Shown here: positions 25,456 through 33,346 of the stretch, one piece after another
How positions within the stretch are numbered: position 1 is the first letter of the stretch
How the letters are laid out: every line of letters starts with the position of its first letter
Origin: a virus
Length of the DNA: 37,861 nucleotides
Direction: 5' to 3' (one strand)
IMG/VR virus record: IMGVR_UViG_3300034082_002962
Location: 1 to 37,861 of that record
Program-made: the position numbers and the translations under genes
Notes under the pieces: model-generated
The model's database searches: none
What the model was told of the DNA's origin: nothing
Seen by the model: only the letters and a program-made list of their open reading frames with translations

Positions 25456-26412
25456 TCACCATATAAAGTTATCTTTGTAATATTGTACTACCTTTGACAG
25501 CTCTGTGTCAAACTCTGCTGTAGCCGACCAGCCCAAACTTTTTAATTTACTATCGTCTATACTGTATCTAACATCCTGTCCAGCACGTTGCGAATCGATC
25601 ACATAGTCTAACCAAGTGGTTTCAAAGTCTTCGCCGTTGCGGAAATATTCTGCCAAGATCTTTTGTACCACAACACGATTTGGTAGTTCCGTATTGCCGG
25701 AGATATTGTAAATTTCGTTGCGTACACCAGCATCAATAATGGCAGCAACAGCCCGAGCTGTGTCAGTGGCATGTAACCAAGTGCGACGTGGCTCTCCTCG
25801 ATCGTGTAAGTCTATAGGTCTGCCTAGTTCCAGGTACTTTACACTTTTGGGTATCAGCTTTTCTACATACTGTCCAATGCCGTAGTTATTGGTAGGCCTA
25901 ACAATCACATAAGGAATACCATGTGTGCGACCCCAGGCGTTAATCAGCATGTCAGCCGCAGCCTTTGATGCTGAATAAGGATTACTAGGATTTAACTTGT
26001 GTTCTTCTGTGTGCGAGCCAGACTCAATGTCACCATACACTTCGTCAGTTGAAAAGTGCAGCAAGACTGGACGCTTGTAAGCTGGTATCACACGTATCAG
26101 TTCCAGTATGTGATGAACACCACGCACATTGCTTTCAATAAACACATCACTGGCCATGATGGAATTGTCCACATGCGTTTCTGCTGCGGTGTTGATAAAG
26201 TAGTCACAGTCGCGCAACGGTCCTAGATCGTTTATGTCACATGATAAAAATGTAAAATTGCTACAAGCTTCAAATCGACTCAGCCACGTACGATTACTGG
26301 CGTAGGTCATTTTATCTACACCAATCACATACCAGCCGCGATCAAGCATAAGTTGTGTAACGTGTATACCTATAAAGCCCAAACACCCAGTTACATAAAC
26401 AACTTTCTTCAC
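25456..26412 (-). CDS. dTDP-glucose 4,6-dehydratase-like (RmlB)
   Basis: A 318-residue extended SDR. VVYVTGCLGFIGIHV binds NAD, HFSTDEVYGD and NPYSASKAAADML give the catalytic T-D-E and Y-x-x-x-K, and RPTNNYGIGQYVEKLIPK is the RmlB signature. It makes NDP-4-keto-6-deoxyglucose. The start is GTG 26412, whose GTGA overlaps the upstream stop and places the usual KK-V-x-VTG at the N-terminus; ATG 26442 would add ten residues. It supplies the substrate for the RfbH-like enzyme. Confidence 0.9.
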   Translation of the reverse strand: MKKVVYVTGCLGFIGIHVTQLMLDRGWYVIGVDKMTYASNRTWLSRFEACSNFTFLSCDINDLGPLRDCDYFINTAAETHVDNSIMASDVFIESNVRGVHHILELIRVIPAYKRPVLLHFSTDEVYGDIESGSHTEEHKLNPSNPYSASKAAADMLINAWGRTHGIPYVIVRPTNNYGIGQYVEKLIPKSVKYLELGRPIDLHDRGEPRRTWLHATDTARAVAAIIDAGVRNEIYNISGNTELPNRVVVQKILAEYFRNGEDFETTWLDYVIDSQRAGQDVRYSIDDSKLKSLGWSATAEFDTELSKVVQYYKDNFIW

Positions 26413-27188
26413 ACTTTTCTCGCTTTTACCAACAAGTGCCATCCCAAATACTCTTTGACAGCATCACGCATAGTTGGTTGCATGGCTTCGAACCAAGGCT
26501 CTAATTCAAATTGACCTTGTTTGTATTTGGGCACATTATACATGAAGCAATGGTCCTGTCTAATACGTTCAATTTTAAACAGTCCATGTACTAATTCTGT
26601 AATTTCTTCTTTGGTATATGCATCTGCGTATGGACACCCGGCTTGTGCTTCAAACTGGTCCAGACCTTTTTGTATCATGGCATACTTCCAAGAATTACGA
26701 GCGTAGACCATAAATCTCAGTTCGCTACCCGAGTTCATAACAGTGCTGATATTTTCTAAGTGGTCACGCATGCCAGGAAAGTGATGCAAGACTCCATAAC
26801 TGTAAACTAAATCAAACTGTCCCAAATCTTGCAACTCAGTTCGATCTGTCACATCGCAGTGTATAAAATCTCCTGGCAGTTCCAACGTCTTGAAACGCTG
26901 ACGGCAGATTGCCAAGCTGTCTTGAGAAAGATCAATACCCACGTACTCGGCACCATGTCTAGCAAATTGTTCTGCATCAGTCCCGATACCACAACCAATC
27001 TCCAGCACACGAGCACCGCGCCATAAGTGAAATCCGGCAAAGTCCAATATATGTGGCTCAGCTCGATAGCGTTTGGCTGTAACTGCTTCAAAGTATTCCG
27101 CAGTGCCCACTGGATGATCGCTGTGACCTATGTTACAAGGTTGGCGATTCCAGTATTCAATAATTCGTTCTCTAATGTCTTGTGTCAT
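26409..27188 (-). CDS. Class I SAM methyltransferase
   Basis: A 259-residue protein from ATG 27188 (ATGA overlap). VLEIGCGIGTDAEQFARHGAEYVGIDLSQDSL contains motifs I and II, and FDLVYSYGVLHHFPGM motif IV. The N-terminus YWNRQPCNIGHSDHPVGTAEYFE is common in small-molecule and sugar methyltransferases. C-terminal PWFEAMQP. It is part of the sugar operon, so a sugar or glycan is the likely acceptor. DNA is not excluded. Confidence 0.84.
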   Translation of the reverse strand: MTQDIRERIIEYWNRQPCNIGHSDHPVGTAEYFEAVTAKRYRAEPHILDFAGFHLWRGARVLEIGCGIGTDAEQFARHGAEYVGIDLSQDSLAICRQRFKTLELPGDFIHCDVTDRTELQDLGQFDLVYSYGVLHHFPGMRDHLENISTVMNSGSELRFMVYARNSWKYAMIQKGLDQFEAQAGCPYADAYTKEEITELVHGLFKIERIRQDHCFMYNVPKYKQGQFELEPWFEAMQPTMRDAVKEYLGWHLLVKARKV

Positions 27189-27991
27189 TTATATTGCATC
27201 AGTTGGTGATTTGGATCAAACTCTGGGCCGCACATTTTTTCCCAGGGTGGTTGCTTTCCTGCAACAACATCCTGAAACCATTGAGTGCTTTGTCCAATAC
27301 TTTCAAGATGTGCATTTATCTTTACAGCATCCTGGAAACGTCTCTTTCTCCATTCAACATGATTAAAATCACGTGGATGATCGGGGTTGCCTTCCAACAT
27401 GGGACGATTCTTAAAAGTATCGTCGTGATTATTACCTGTAAGATCGTGGCGATCATGCACAACTTCAATTGGCACAGTAATCATTATGTCTAACATGTAA
27501 CTTATTTGACTGATCCAAGCATCTGAAATCTGATGAGCACTTAGATAATCAAATAGTTCGTACCATGCCTTAGGCACAATAGGAAATATAGCATAAGGAT
27601 GTGAATTGTGAGTAGGCATTCTCAAACAACAAAATTTACCTGTGTGCTTTACAATCTCTTTGTCCCAACCAGCAGTTTCCATAACAGCATCATCGTTCCA
27701 GAACATCAACCAGTCACTGGTGGCTATTTTGGCTAATTCGTTCACATATTCATTTAATCGAATATAACCCATAGGTTCAAATGCCAAGCAAGTATAACTG
27801 GCTCCAGCCCGATCTATTTCGGGTGCAATGTGTTCAATAAAGTAATCAGATGATTCTGAATCATCTGTATCAAATCCCACAAGTAATTGAATTTCGCTGG
27901 GGCTGTCAGCTAAGTGAATCAAGCTCATAATACTGCGCTTCAGGGCATCAGTACGACCTCTGGTGGGTAATAAAATTGATATTTTAGACAT
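27185..27991 (-). CDS. Family 2-like glycosyltransferase (GT-A)
   Basis: A 268-residue protein. ISILLPTRGRTDALKRSIMSL is the usual GT2 start, LLVGFDTDDSESSDYF and DWLMFWNDDAVMETAGWD (with a DD-A metal site) follow. The C-terminal half is WISQISYMLDIMI and NNHDDTFKNR. It should transfer a sugar from a nucleotide donor. TAATG overlap with queD, so the transferase follows queD in the same transcript. Confidence 0.8.
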   Translation of the reverse strand: MSKISILLPTRGRTDALKRSIMSLIHLADSPSEIQLLVGFDTDDSESSDYFIEHIAPEIDRAGASYTCLAFEPMGYIRLNEYVNELAKIATSDWLMFWNDDAVMETAGWDKEIVKHTGKFCCLRMPTHNSHPYAIFPIVPKAWYELFDYLSAHQISDAWISQISYMLDIMITVPIEVVHDRHDLTGNNHDDTFKNRPMLEGNPDHPRDFNHVEWRKRRFQDAVKINAHLESIGQSTQWFQDVVAGKQPPWEKMCGPEFDPNHQLMQYK

Positions 27992-28506
27992 TAAGTAAAC
28001 AAATCCTCATTCCATTCACGATGGCCTTCACGAAATGCCATGTTGCTTTGTGTTTCGCGTACTTCTACACGATAGCACCAAAGTCTATCTGCTTCTGCTT
28101 GCCCCCACATGTCAGGAATATAAACACCATTGACATACTTATACAGCATGTCAGCCAAGCCTTCACAACCCAAGCGCGGCAGTATGGTCAGTTTAGCCAT
28201 GTTCTTTTCTTGCAACAGTTTAAATGTCTCCAGTTCTGGATCATCCTGGGCCACTAACAATGTGTGATCAAATTGATCTTCTAAGATGCCTTTAAGCTCT
28301 TTGAGACCACCATAGTCAGCTGCCCAGTTGCGTACATCTAGGTTGTCTGTGCCAAAGTAAAACTTCATGCTAAAGGCATAGCCGTGTATTAGATTACAGT
28401 GACTGTCTGCTCGCCATTGTCTATACGCACAAGGGAATGAATTGTGATATTCTTTTGTGCTTGTGTATCGGTATTGACGTGGGATTGGTACTTGTATGTG
28501 TTCCAT
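27991..28506 (-). CDS. queD: 6-carboxytetrahydropterin synthase-like (QueD)
   Basis: A 171-residue QueD-type protein. RQWRADSHCNLIHGYAFSMKF supplies the conserved Cys and zinc ligands in a C-x3-H-G-Y form (Tyr replaces the last His of the usual HGH). RNWAADYGGLKELK and QFDHTLLV carry the D-x-G and D-H pair, and RLGCEGLA the late Glu. The RQW-A-x-SHC form is a known divergent QueD branch in my memory. It converts dihydroneopterin triphosphate from FolE. Start ATG 28506 with AAGGA upstream. Confidence 0.87.
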   Translation of the reverse strand: MEHIQVPIPRQYRYTSTKEYHNSFPCAYRQWRADSHCNLIHGYAFSMKFYFGTDNLDVRNWAADYGGLKELKGILEDQFDHTLLVAQDDPELETFKLLQEKNMAKLTILPRLGCEGLADMLYKYVNGVYIPDMWGQAEADRLWCYRVEVRETQSNMAFREGHREWNEDLFT

Positions 28507-28515
28507 TATTTTTCC

Positions 28516-29211
28516 TTATCTTGGTGCAAAGTCTTGTTGCAGTTTAATATTATCCATAAACTCTTTTTTAGTTGCTGGATCGTCTTTAAACGCACCTTTC
28601 AACACTGTGGTCTGTGTCAAGCTGCTGTGTGCCATAATACCGCGATTCTCACAGCAACCATGCGTGGCCTGGATATAAACACCCACATTCTCGCTGTCAG
28701 TGGCTCGCATTATTTCTCGGGCAATGTCGTTGCAGAGTTCTTCCTGCAACGTGCCGCGGCGAGCACACCACTGAGCGATACGAGTATACTTGCTGAGGCC
28801 AATAAGTTTATTGGCAGCGATGATCCCGATGTAAGCCACACCAACCACAGGTTGATGATGATGACTACACATAGAACGTAGCTCACTGCGGACAACAAGC
28901 ATGCCTTCATAACGATCTGCTGAATCATTTGGAAAAGCCGTTGCATCTGGTGCTGTATCATATCTTCCTGCCATAATTTCATACACATACATTTTAGCTA
29001 ATCTATGTGCAGTACCGCGACTGTTGGGATCTGTTACAGTATCAATAATTAGACTTTGTAACACATCTTCAAATTTCAGTGCAATTTCGTCTACTAATTG
29101 AGTCTTTTCTTCTTCTGTAATGTAAGCAGAAATGTTGTCTCCTGCCCAAAATCTTTTGCCGTCATTGTGTAAACGCTGACGAATTACTTGTGATAAATGT
29201 TTTTCTTGCAA
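28516..29211 (-). CDS. folE: GTP cyclohydrolase I (FolE)
   Basis: A 231-residue protein. SMCSHHHQPVVGVAYIGI holds the zinc Cys-His region, LIGLSKYTRIAQWCARR the conserved GLSK-x-x-R segment, and HGCCENRGI with SSLTQTTVLKGAF the C-terminal zinc Cys and end motif. It opens GTP to give 7,8-dihydroneopterin triphosphate, the first step to 7-deazaguanines. Start is TTG 29211, supported by CGGAG and a 7-base gap. First gene of the 29285-20296 operon. Confidence 0.93.
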   Translation of the reverse strand: MQEKHLSQVIRQRLHNDGKRFWAGDNISAYITEEEKTQLVDEIALKFEDVLQSLIIDTVTDPNSRGTAHRLAKMYVYEIMAGRYDTAPDATAFPNDSADRYEGMLVVRSELRSMCSHHHQPVVGVAYIGIIAANKLIGLSKYTRIAQWCARRGTLQEELCNDIAREIMRATDSENVGVYIQATHGCCENRGIMAHSSLTQTTVLKGAFKDDPATKKEFMDNIKLQQDFAPR

Positions 29212-29256
29212 TGTATGTCTCCGAGTTAGAGCCGAGGATGGCTAGTCATATGTTGT

Positions 29257-29285
29257 ATTGTACAGAGTATTTAGGCTGTAGTCAA
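29257..29285 (-). promoter_or_regulatory. Sigma70-type promoter of folE/sugar operon
   Basis: TTGACT (29285-29280), 17 bases and TACAAT (29262-29257) on the minus strand, about 45 bases before the folE start. No other promoter was seen before 20293. Confidence 0.82.
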
Positions 29286-29869
29286 CTAATAATATTAATT
29301 TTGCGTAAGTCTGGATAGACTTGTGTAGTAATACCTGTCGAAATTTCTTTCAGTCCTGCAATGCCAGCTGCACAAGTTTCCAATGTTGGGCAGTAATGAA
29401 AGCCCTGATAGATCACTTCTTGGTCTTGCCAGGGTGTGATCCTAAGATCCCTGCCGTCGCTACGCATACAACTCAATGCCAGATAATCTGCTGGGTTGTC
29501 TAACAAGATGGCACCAGCTTTGCCCAACTCTAAGGGTTTGCCATGCCCAAAACTTAGACATTGCAACTGCCCCGCACGATACATGTTGGGTTCTAATCTA
29601 CGAGCCGAATCCCAGATGCGAGTATTATAGAAACGGTACTCTCCGATGCTGTGCCAGTACTCCAGTCGATAATGATAGGATATATCCAATTGATGCATCA
29701 ACTGAGGAATACTCAAGTAAGTGAAAGGAGTAAACTCACAATACCTGACTAATTCAAATCGTAAACAAAGTTCAATAGCATGGGTGCAACCGTCTGTGAC
29801 AACTGCATACGGTGCACCTGTATATTCAGCTAATGCAGATTCAAAATCAAAGAGCTGTTGGAAACTCAT
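29282..29869 (-). CDS. Short DegT/DnrJ/EryC1-like protein
   Basis: A 195-residue protein from ATG 29869, just after the upstream stop. FESALAEYTGAPYAVVTDGCTHAIELCL is the N-terminal cofactor-domain start of DegT-family aminotransferases, and LSFGHGKPLELGKAGAILL is the PLP-lysine region. At half the usual 370-400 residues it lacks the C-terminal domain. It may be a PLP domain with a changed role or a decaying gene. The open frame and clean overlap argue that it is still expressed. Confidence 0.75.
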   Translation of the reverse strand: MSFQQLFDFESALAEYTGAPYAVVTDGCTHAIELCLRFELVRYCEFTPFTYLSIPQLMHQLDISYHYRLEYWHSIGEYRFYNTRIWDSARRLEPNMYRAGQLQCLSFGHGKPLELGKAGAILLDNPADYLALSCMRSDGRDLRITPWQDQEVIYQGFHYCPTLETCAAGIAGLKEISTGITTQVYPDLRKINIIS

Positions 29870-29873
29870 GTTA

Positions 29874-31097
29874 TTAAATTTTTCTAACAGGATACTTGGC
29901 TTTGGCAACATGATCGCGATACTTTGTACTTGAACGTATCCATCTAAAGGCTTTATCACGGGCATCTTTATTAACAGGATCAAGTCCTACTAATATGTCA
30001 ACAATACGATCAATTGTACCATTGTTCCAATCGCTAATCAAGCCCATGTTGTGATGCGGTGCATTTAATAATAGCTTGAGTTTTTCGTAAGCATCATCTT
30101 CTGACCATGGAATGTACAGTCTATTGGGATCATTGGCAAAGGTTTCTGGAAATGATCTATAAGCTGGATACAAGACATTGCACCCCAGGGTGTCTGCTTC
30201 ACTTACTGTGTTAGAAACCCAATCTTGCAATGCACAGTTAAACAACACACGACTGTCATTGACCAACGCATAATATTCATTCTTGTTTAAGTTTTCGTGA
30301 ATTTCCAATTTGCCGGCTGCAGCCATTGCACGGGCACGTTTGACATATTCTGGATTGTTACTGCGTAATGGACCGCCGGAGAAGATAGCAAAGGTAACAT
30401 CCGTATTGGTTTCTTGGAAACGTTCTGCCAAGTCCATGTAGAACCCGGGCTGTTTCTCTTGATCAAAACGTGCAGCAAAGCCTACTCTGCGTCGACGTGC
30501 TGCAAATGGTCGAATATTGTCAGCACCGCCAATGCGTTCCAGCACTTCGTCTTTGCCAAATGCCAATCCGGAAATATTGTAGATCGGAGCTGTCCAACCT
30601 GCAATCTTCATGTGTGCTACCATTTCTTCATTAGTCGCAAGTACGCCTGTGACAAACTCGTTGACCATTTTTTCATAAAGTCCCATCCACTTTTGCATAC
30701 CGCACACATGAACAAAGTCATCAGGATCAATGGACTGAGCAAGACATCTAACGTATACGAGAGGGCGGTGCTCCTTAGGAACTTGGTCCATAATGTAAGG
30801 CAAACTTTCAATGCCCGGCTGAAACATGTCTTCAAAGTAGATAACATCCGCACTTGTGACTTCTCCTTGTTGCATTAGCTTGACCAGGTTCATCATTTGG
30901 CTCATGCCAAAGTAACTGCGACCGTGTGCGTCTAACACTTGACCCACACTAATTTTCTTACTGTTGTCAAGATTGAGGCCAGGAACATACACAACATCAA
31001 GACCGCGACGTTCAAATACACGTCGATTCCATTCTGTTAGTTGTAGAGTGTAGCGAGCTTCATAAGACTCCAATCCCATGTAGTATAACTTACGCAT
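29874..31097 (-). CDS. Glycosyltransferase, GT-B fold (GT4-like)
   Basis: A 407-residue protein from ATG 31097 (three bases after the upstream stop). The N-terminal domain carries a nucleotide-fold start KLYYMGLESYEARYT; RRRVGFAARFDQEKQPGFYMDLAERF is the typical donor-domain start, then FAIFSGGPLR and FNCALQDWVSNTVSEADTLGCNVLYPAY for the E-x7-E-like donor site. It should transfer a sugar from an NDP donor. Its acceptor is unknown. It lies upstream of the operon that makes the deoxysugar. Confidence 0.82.
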   Translation of the reverse strand: MRKLYYMGLESYEARYTLQLTEWNRRVFERRGLDVVYVPGLNLDNSKKISVGQVLDAHGRSYFGMSQMMNLVKLMQQGEVTSADVIYFEDMFQPGIESLPYIMDQVPKEHRPLVYVRCLAQSIDPDDFVHVCGMQKWMGLYEKMVNEFVTGVLATNEEMVAHMKIAGWTAPIYNISGLAFGKDEVLERIGGADNIRPFAARRRRVGFAARFDQEKQPGFYMDLAERFQETNTDVTFAIFSGGPLRSNNPEYVKRARAMAAAGKLEIHENLNKNEYYALVNDSRVLFNCALQDWVSNTVSEADTLGCNVLYPAYRSFPETFANDPNRLYIPWSEDDAYEKLKLLLNAPHHNMGLISDWNNGTIDRIVDILVGLDPVNKDARDKAFRWIRSSTKYRDHVAKAKYPVRKI

Positions 31098-31099
31098 GT

Positions 31100-31312
31100 T
31101 TATCGGCTCCGCGAACTGTCTTGGAACCACATGTCTTTGACATGCTTGCCCTGCAGACTTTTGTTAAATTGTTGATACGCATAGCTTTTCCAGTTGTATA
31201 GATCGGCTTCGTTAAACTTGTACCCGTATGTACGACAAAAGTCCAAGTATTGCTCGAGGTCCTCGAAGATTTGTGCTACTTTAGGATTAGCTTTAATTGA
31301 TGGCTTGGCCAT
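31100..31312 (-). CDS. Conserved 70-residue phage protein
   Basis: Starts at ATG 31312 with AAGGAAG upstream. It is helical: KVAQIFEDLEQYLDFCRTYGYKFNEADLYNWKSYAYQQF. This compact sequence with Y-G-Y-K-F/Y-N-E-x-D-L is recalled from small proteins in T4-like phages. It lies between the QueD-like gene and the glycosyltransferase. Function unknown. Confidence 0.75.
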   Translation of the reverse strand: MAKPSIKANPKVAQIFEDLEQYLDFCRTYGYKFNEADLYNWKSYAYQQFNKSLQGKHVKDMWFQDSSRSR

Positions 31313-31321
31313 TTTACTTCC

Positions 31322-31786
31322 TTAGATTGAAACAGTTTGATAGGGGCGATGAGTATTGTATTTTATCAAGCAGCCGTTCTCACCATCCTCGGCTACTTCT
31401 ATCCAGACATTACGTCCAGGATATTTCCCGGCAATCTGTAAGTACAGATCATCTGCAATCATTTCGCAGCTCTTGTAGTCAAGTGCTAAAACGGAATTCT
31501 TAGTATTGTTATCGGTTCCACGATAAAGGTTTTCCAGCCAGCGTTTGAATTGGATGAACTCGATTTCTCTGTCGTTGTGCCAGACGTCAATCCACACCCT
31601 GAAATGAAAAATGTGACGATGAGGAAAACCAAGAAACGATACATCATATTCATCTCCCGTGGCCAACATAGGATCTGTCAAGGCCGCAGGATATTTATGT
31701 ATACCTTCTTTTTGGAATTGTACGAATATCATTCTACTTGCATTTTGTTTTATTCTTTCAACAATTTCACGCTGTTCTTGATTCAT
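31322..31786 (-). CDS. Second QueD/6-pyruvoyl-tetrahydropterin synthase-like protein
   Basis: A 154-residue protein from ATG 31786 (ATGA overlap). FPHRHIFHFRVWIDVWHNDREIEFIQFKRWLE resembles the H-x-H strand of the PTPS/QueD fold and the D-E-F-x-x-x-K helix, and LDYKSCEMIADDLYLQI with WIEVAEDGENGC resembles the end region with the conserved Glu. It is clearly different from the queD at 27991 and keeps HRH rather than HGY. It could act in a later step on the deazaguanine or pterin. Confidence 0.68.
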   Translation of the reverse strand: MNQEQREIVERIKQNASRMIFVQFQKEGIHKYPAALTDPMLATGDEYDVSFLGFPHRHIFHFRVWIDVWHNDREIEFIQFKRWLENLYRGTDNNTKNSVLALDYKSCEMIADDLYLQIAGKYPGRNVWIEVAEDGENGCLIKYNTHRPYQTVSI

Positions 31787-32406
31787 TTTGGTTTAGGTCC
31801 CGATTTACGTTGAGTAAGTGCCGCTAATCTTCTTGCATCAGACCACGGCTTACCTTTCAATTTTACACTTTTTTTAATACTACTGTCAATACTCATTGGC
31901 ACATTCATTTTAGAATCTCTAATTTGTTGTTTAGTTTTTTCGCTATGCAATTTGCCTTCCATACCCGACTTCAGAGTTCCATTTTTAATTTTAGTTGCAA
32001 TAATTTTTTTCTTTGTCTCTTCTGATAAAGTTTTACCCATATGAGCTTTGGACAAGTTTTTTCTGTGCTCTTCAGTTTTAACTCTGCCTTTCCACGAAGG
32101 GGGTCTTGCATCGTCTAAAATATTTGTAAGTATTCCGGTACCGTCGATAATTTTTCCGTAATGCTTGATTAATTTTGTTTCCGCATTATATGCAACATTC
32201 TCATCTTGTATATTACTCACAAGTATCTGTATTACTGGTTCAACTCCATTACGTCTTAGCTGTACTATGCGTTGCCATCTGAGTTTATTTTCTTTACCTC
32301 GGCGTTCTGTTAAATGGTCTTTATGCCTATTATTAGCAGTTTTACCTTTGCCGATGTAAAATAATTGATCTCTAATCGGGTCGTACAATCCGTAAACATA
32401 ATACAT
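31783..32406 (-). CDS. GIY-YIG homing endonuclease
   Basis: A 207-residue protein from ATG 32406 with AGGAG upstream. YYVYGLYDPIRDQLFYIGKGKTANNRHKDHL is the GIY-YIG catalytic module (Y, Y, R). The C-terminal part has two NUMOD3-like repeats, TEEHRKNLSKAHMGKTLSEETKKKI and HSEKTKQQIRDSK, and a basic end, which bind DNA. It is inserted between the QueD-like gene and the 124-residue gene, with its own SD. It overlaps the QueD-like start, so it may replace the natural upstream junction. Confidence 0.9.
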   Translation of the reverse strand: MYYVYGLYDPIRDQLFYIGKGKTANNRHKDHLTERRGKENKLRWQRIVQLRRNGVEPVIQILVSNIQDENVAYNAETKLIKHYGKIIDGTGILTNILDDARPPSWKGRVKTEEHRKNLSKAHMGKTLSEETKKKIIATKIKNGTLKSGMEGKLHSEKTKQQIRDSKMNVPMSIDSSIKKSVKLKGKPWSDARRLAALTQRKSGPKPK

Positions 32407-32450
32407 ACTAATCTCCTAGTATGTTTATTTATGAAAACTAACCCAAATTA

Positions 32451-32825
32451 TCATTGTTGCGGTCTCCGTAAAAATTCCCAGGATACAATTCGAGCGATAG
32501 CAGCAGCTTTATCCTCAGTTTCATCAGGAATGATATGATGTTTAGTGATGCTACGATCATTCTTGCTATCGTATGTTCGTACTTCTACAATCATACCACC
32601 TTCGGCTGCTGCCACTTTAAAATTGATAGGGCGGGTCAGATCAATTTCTTCACTGACGCAAACAACTGAGTCTCTTTCCATCACGTTGCTGCCGCTTAAA
32701 CTGTTTAGACCTTTAATCTTCTTGTCCAGGTAATCCTGTTCGGCTTTTAGCTCAGGATACACAACTCCTGCACGATGCCAGCACCAACGTGCTTTACGAT
32801 AAAACCATTTATCTAAAAATTTCAT
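32451..32825 (-). CDS. Hypothetical 124-residue protein
   Basis: ATG 32825 overlaps the upstream stop as ATGA. The N-terminus is basic and aromatic (FLDKWFYRKARWCWHRAG); the rest is LTRPINFKVAAAEGGMIVEVRTYDSK then HHIIPDETEDKAAAIARIVSWEFL, a beta-strand pair and a helix. I recall similar V-E-V-R-x-Y-D-x-K/R-x-D-R patterns in T4-like phage hypotheticals. Co-translated with the DpdA-linked genes. Function unknown. Confidence 0.74.
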   Translation of the reverse strand: MKFLDKWFYRKARWCWHRAGVVYPELKAEQDYLDKKIKGLNSLSGSNVMERDSVVCVSEEIDLTRPINFKVAAAEGGMIVEVRTYDSKNDRSITKHHIIPDETEDKAAAIARIVSWEFLRRPQQ

Positions 32826-33346
32826 GCTATTACTTTATCCTTTGTGTATCGAGACCATGCAGTATAGCGGTCTCTATTTTGTAAGTCGTGTAGGTTGTGA
32901 CACCATACACCTGGATTGGTTGCTGCAAAGTCCCGATCGTCTAGTTTGATTGTGGCATTGTATCCCAGCAGTTTCATGTAAGGTAACTTGACACTGATCA
33001 TAGGGATAAAATTATCATATTCAACTAATCGCGATTCAACAAGCCCTTCGACACAAACGACATCAAGATCAAGCGTACACATAAATTTGTGACGAGATTC
33101 AAGTAGTGGGACGATCATGTCTTCCCACTGCTTCCATGTGGCATGATCGTCTGTGTTTATGTTAGGGAAACTTTGATTAGCACCAAAGTAAATATGCTCA
33201 CATCGACAATTCAACGCTGTATCTTCAAGATCCATAGTTGGTGTTTTTAATCCTACAACAAATAATGTAGGCATTCCGTAGGCAGGAGTATGTTCTACTT
33301 CTGTGCCGAGAAATATTTTTACCTGTTCGTGCCCTGCTCGGTTCAT
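32822..33346 (-). CDS. DpdA-adjacent unknown protein, 174 aa
   Basis: ATG 33346 overlaps the DpdA-like stop (ATGA), so the two are coupled. The sequence has alternating strands and acidic residues: IFLGTEVEHTPAYGMPTLFVVG, CEHIYFGANQSFP, FMCTLDLDVVCVEGL, VKLPYMKLLGYNATIKLDDRDF and GVWCHNLHDLQNRDRY. It may be a truncated barrel-like or alpha/beta fold. No family recognised. Coupling to the transglycosylase makes it a candidate partner in base modification. Confidence 0.74.
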   Translation of the reverse strand: MNRAGHEQVKIFLGTEVEHTPAYGMPTLFVVGLKTPTMDLEDTALNCRCEHIYFGANQSFPNINTDDHATWKQWEDMIVPLLESRHKFMCTLDLDVVCVEGLVESRLVEYDNFIPMISVKLPYMKLLGYNATIKLDDRDFAATNPGVWCHNLHDLQNRDRYTAWSRYTKDKVIA

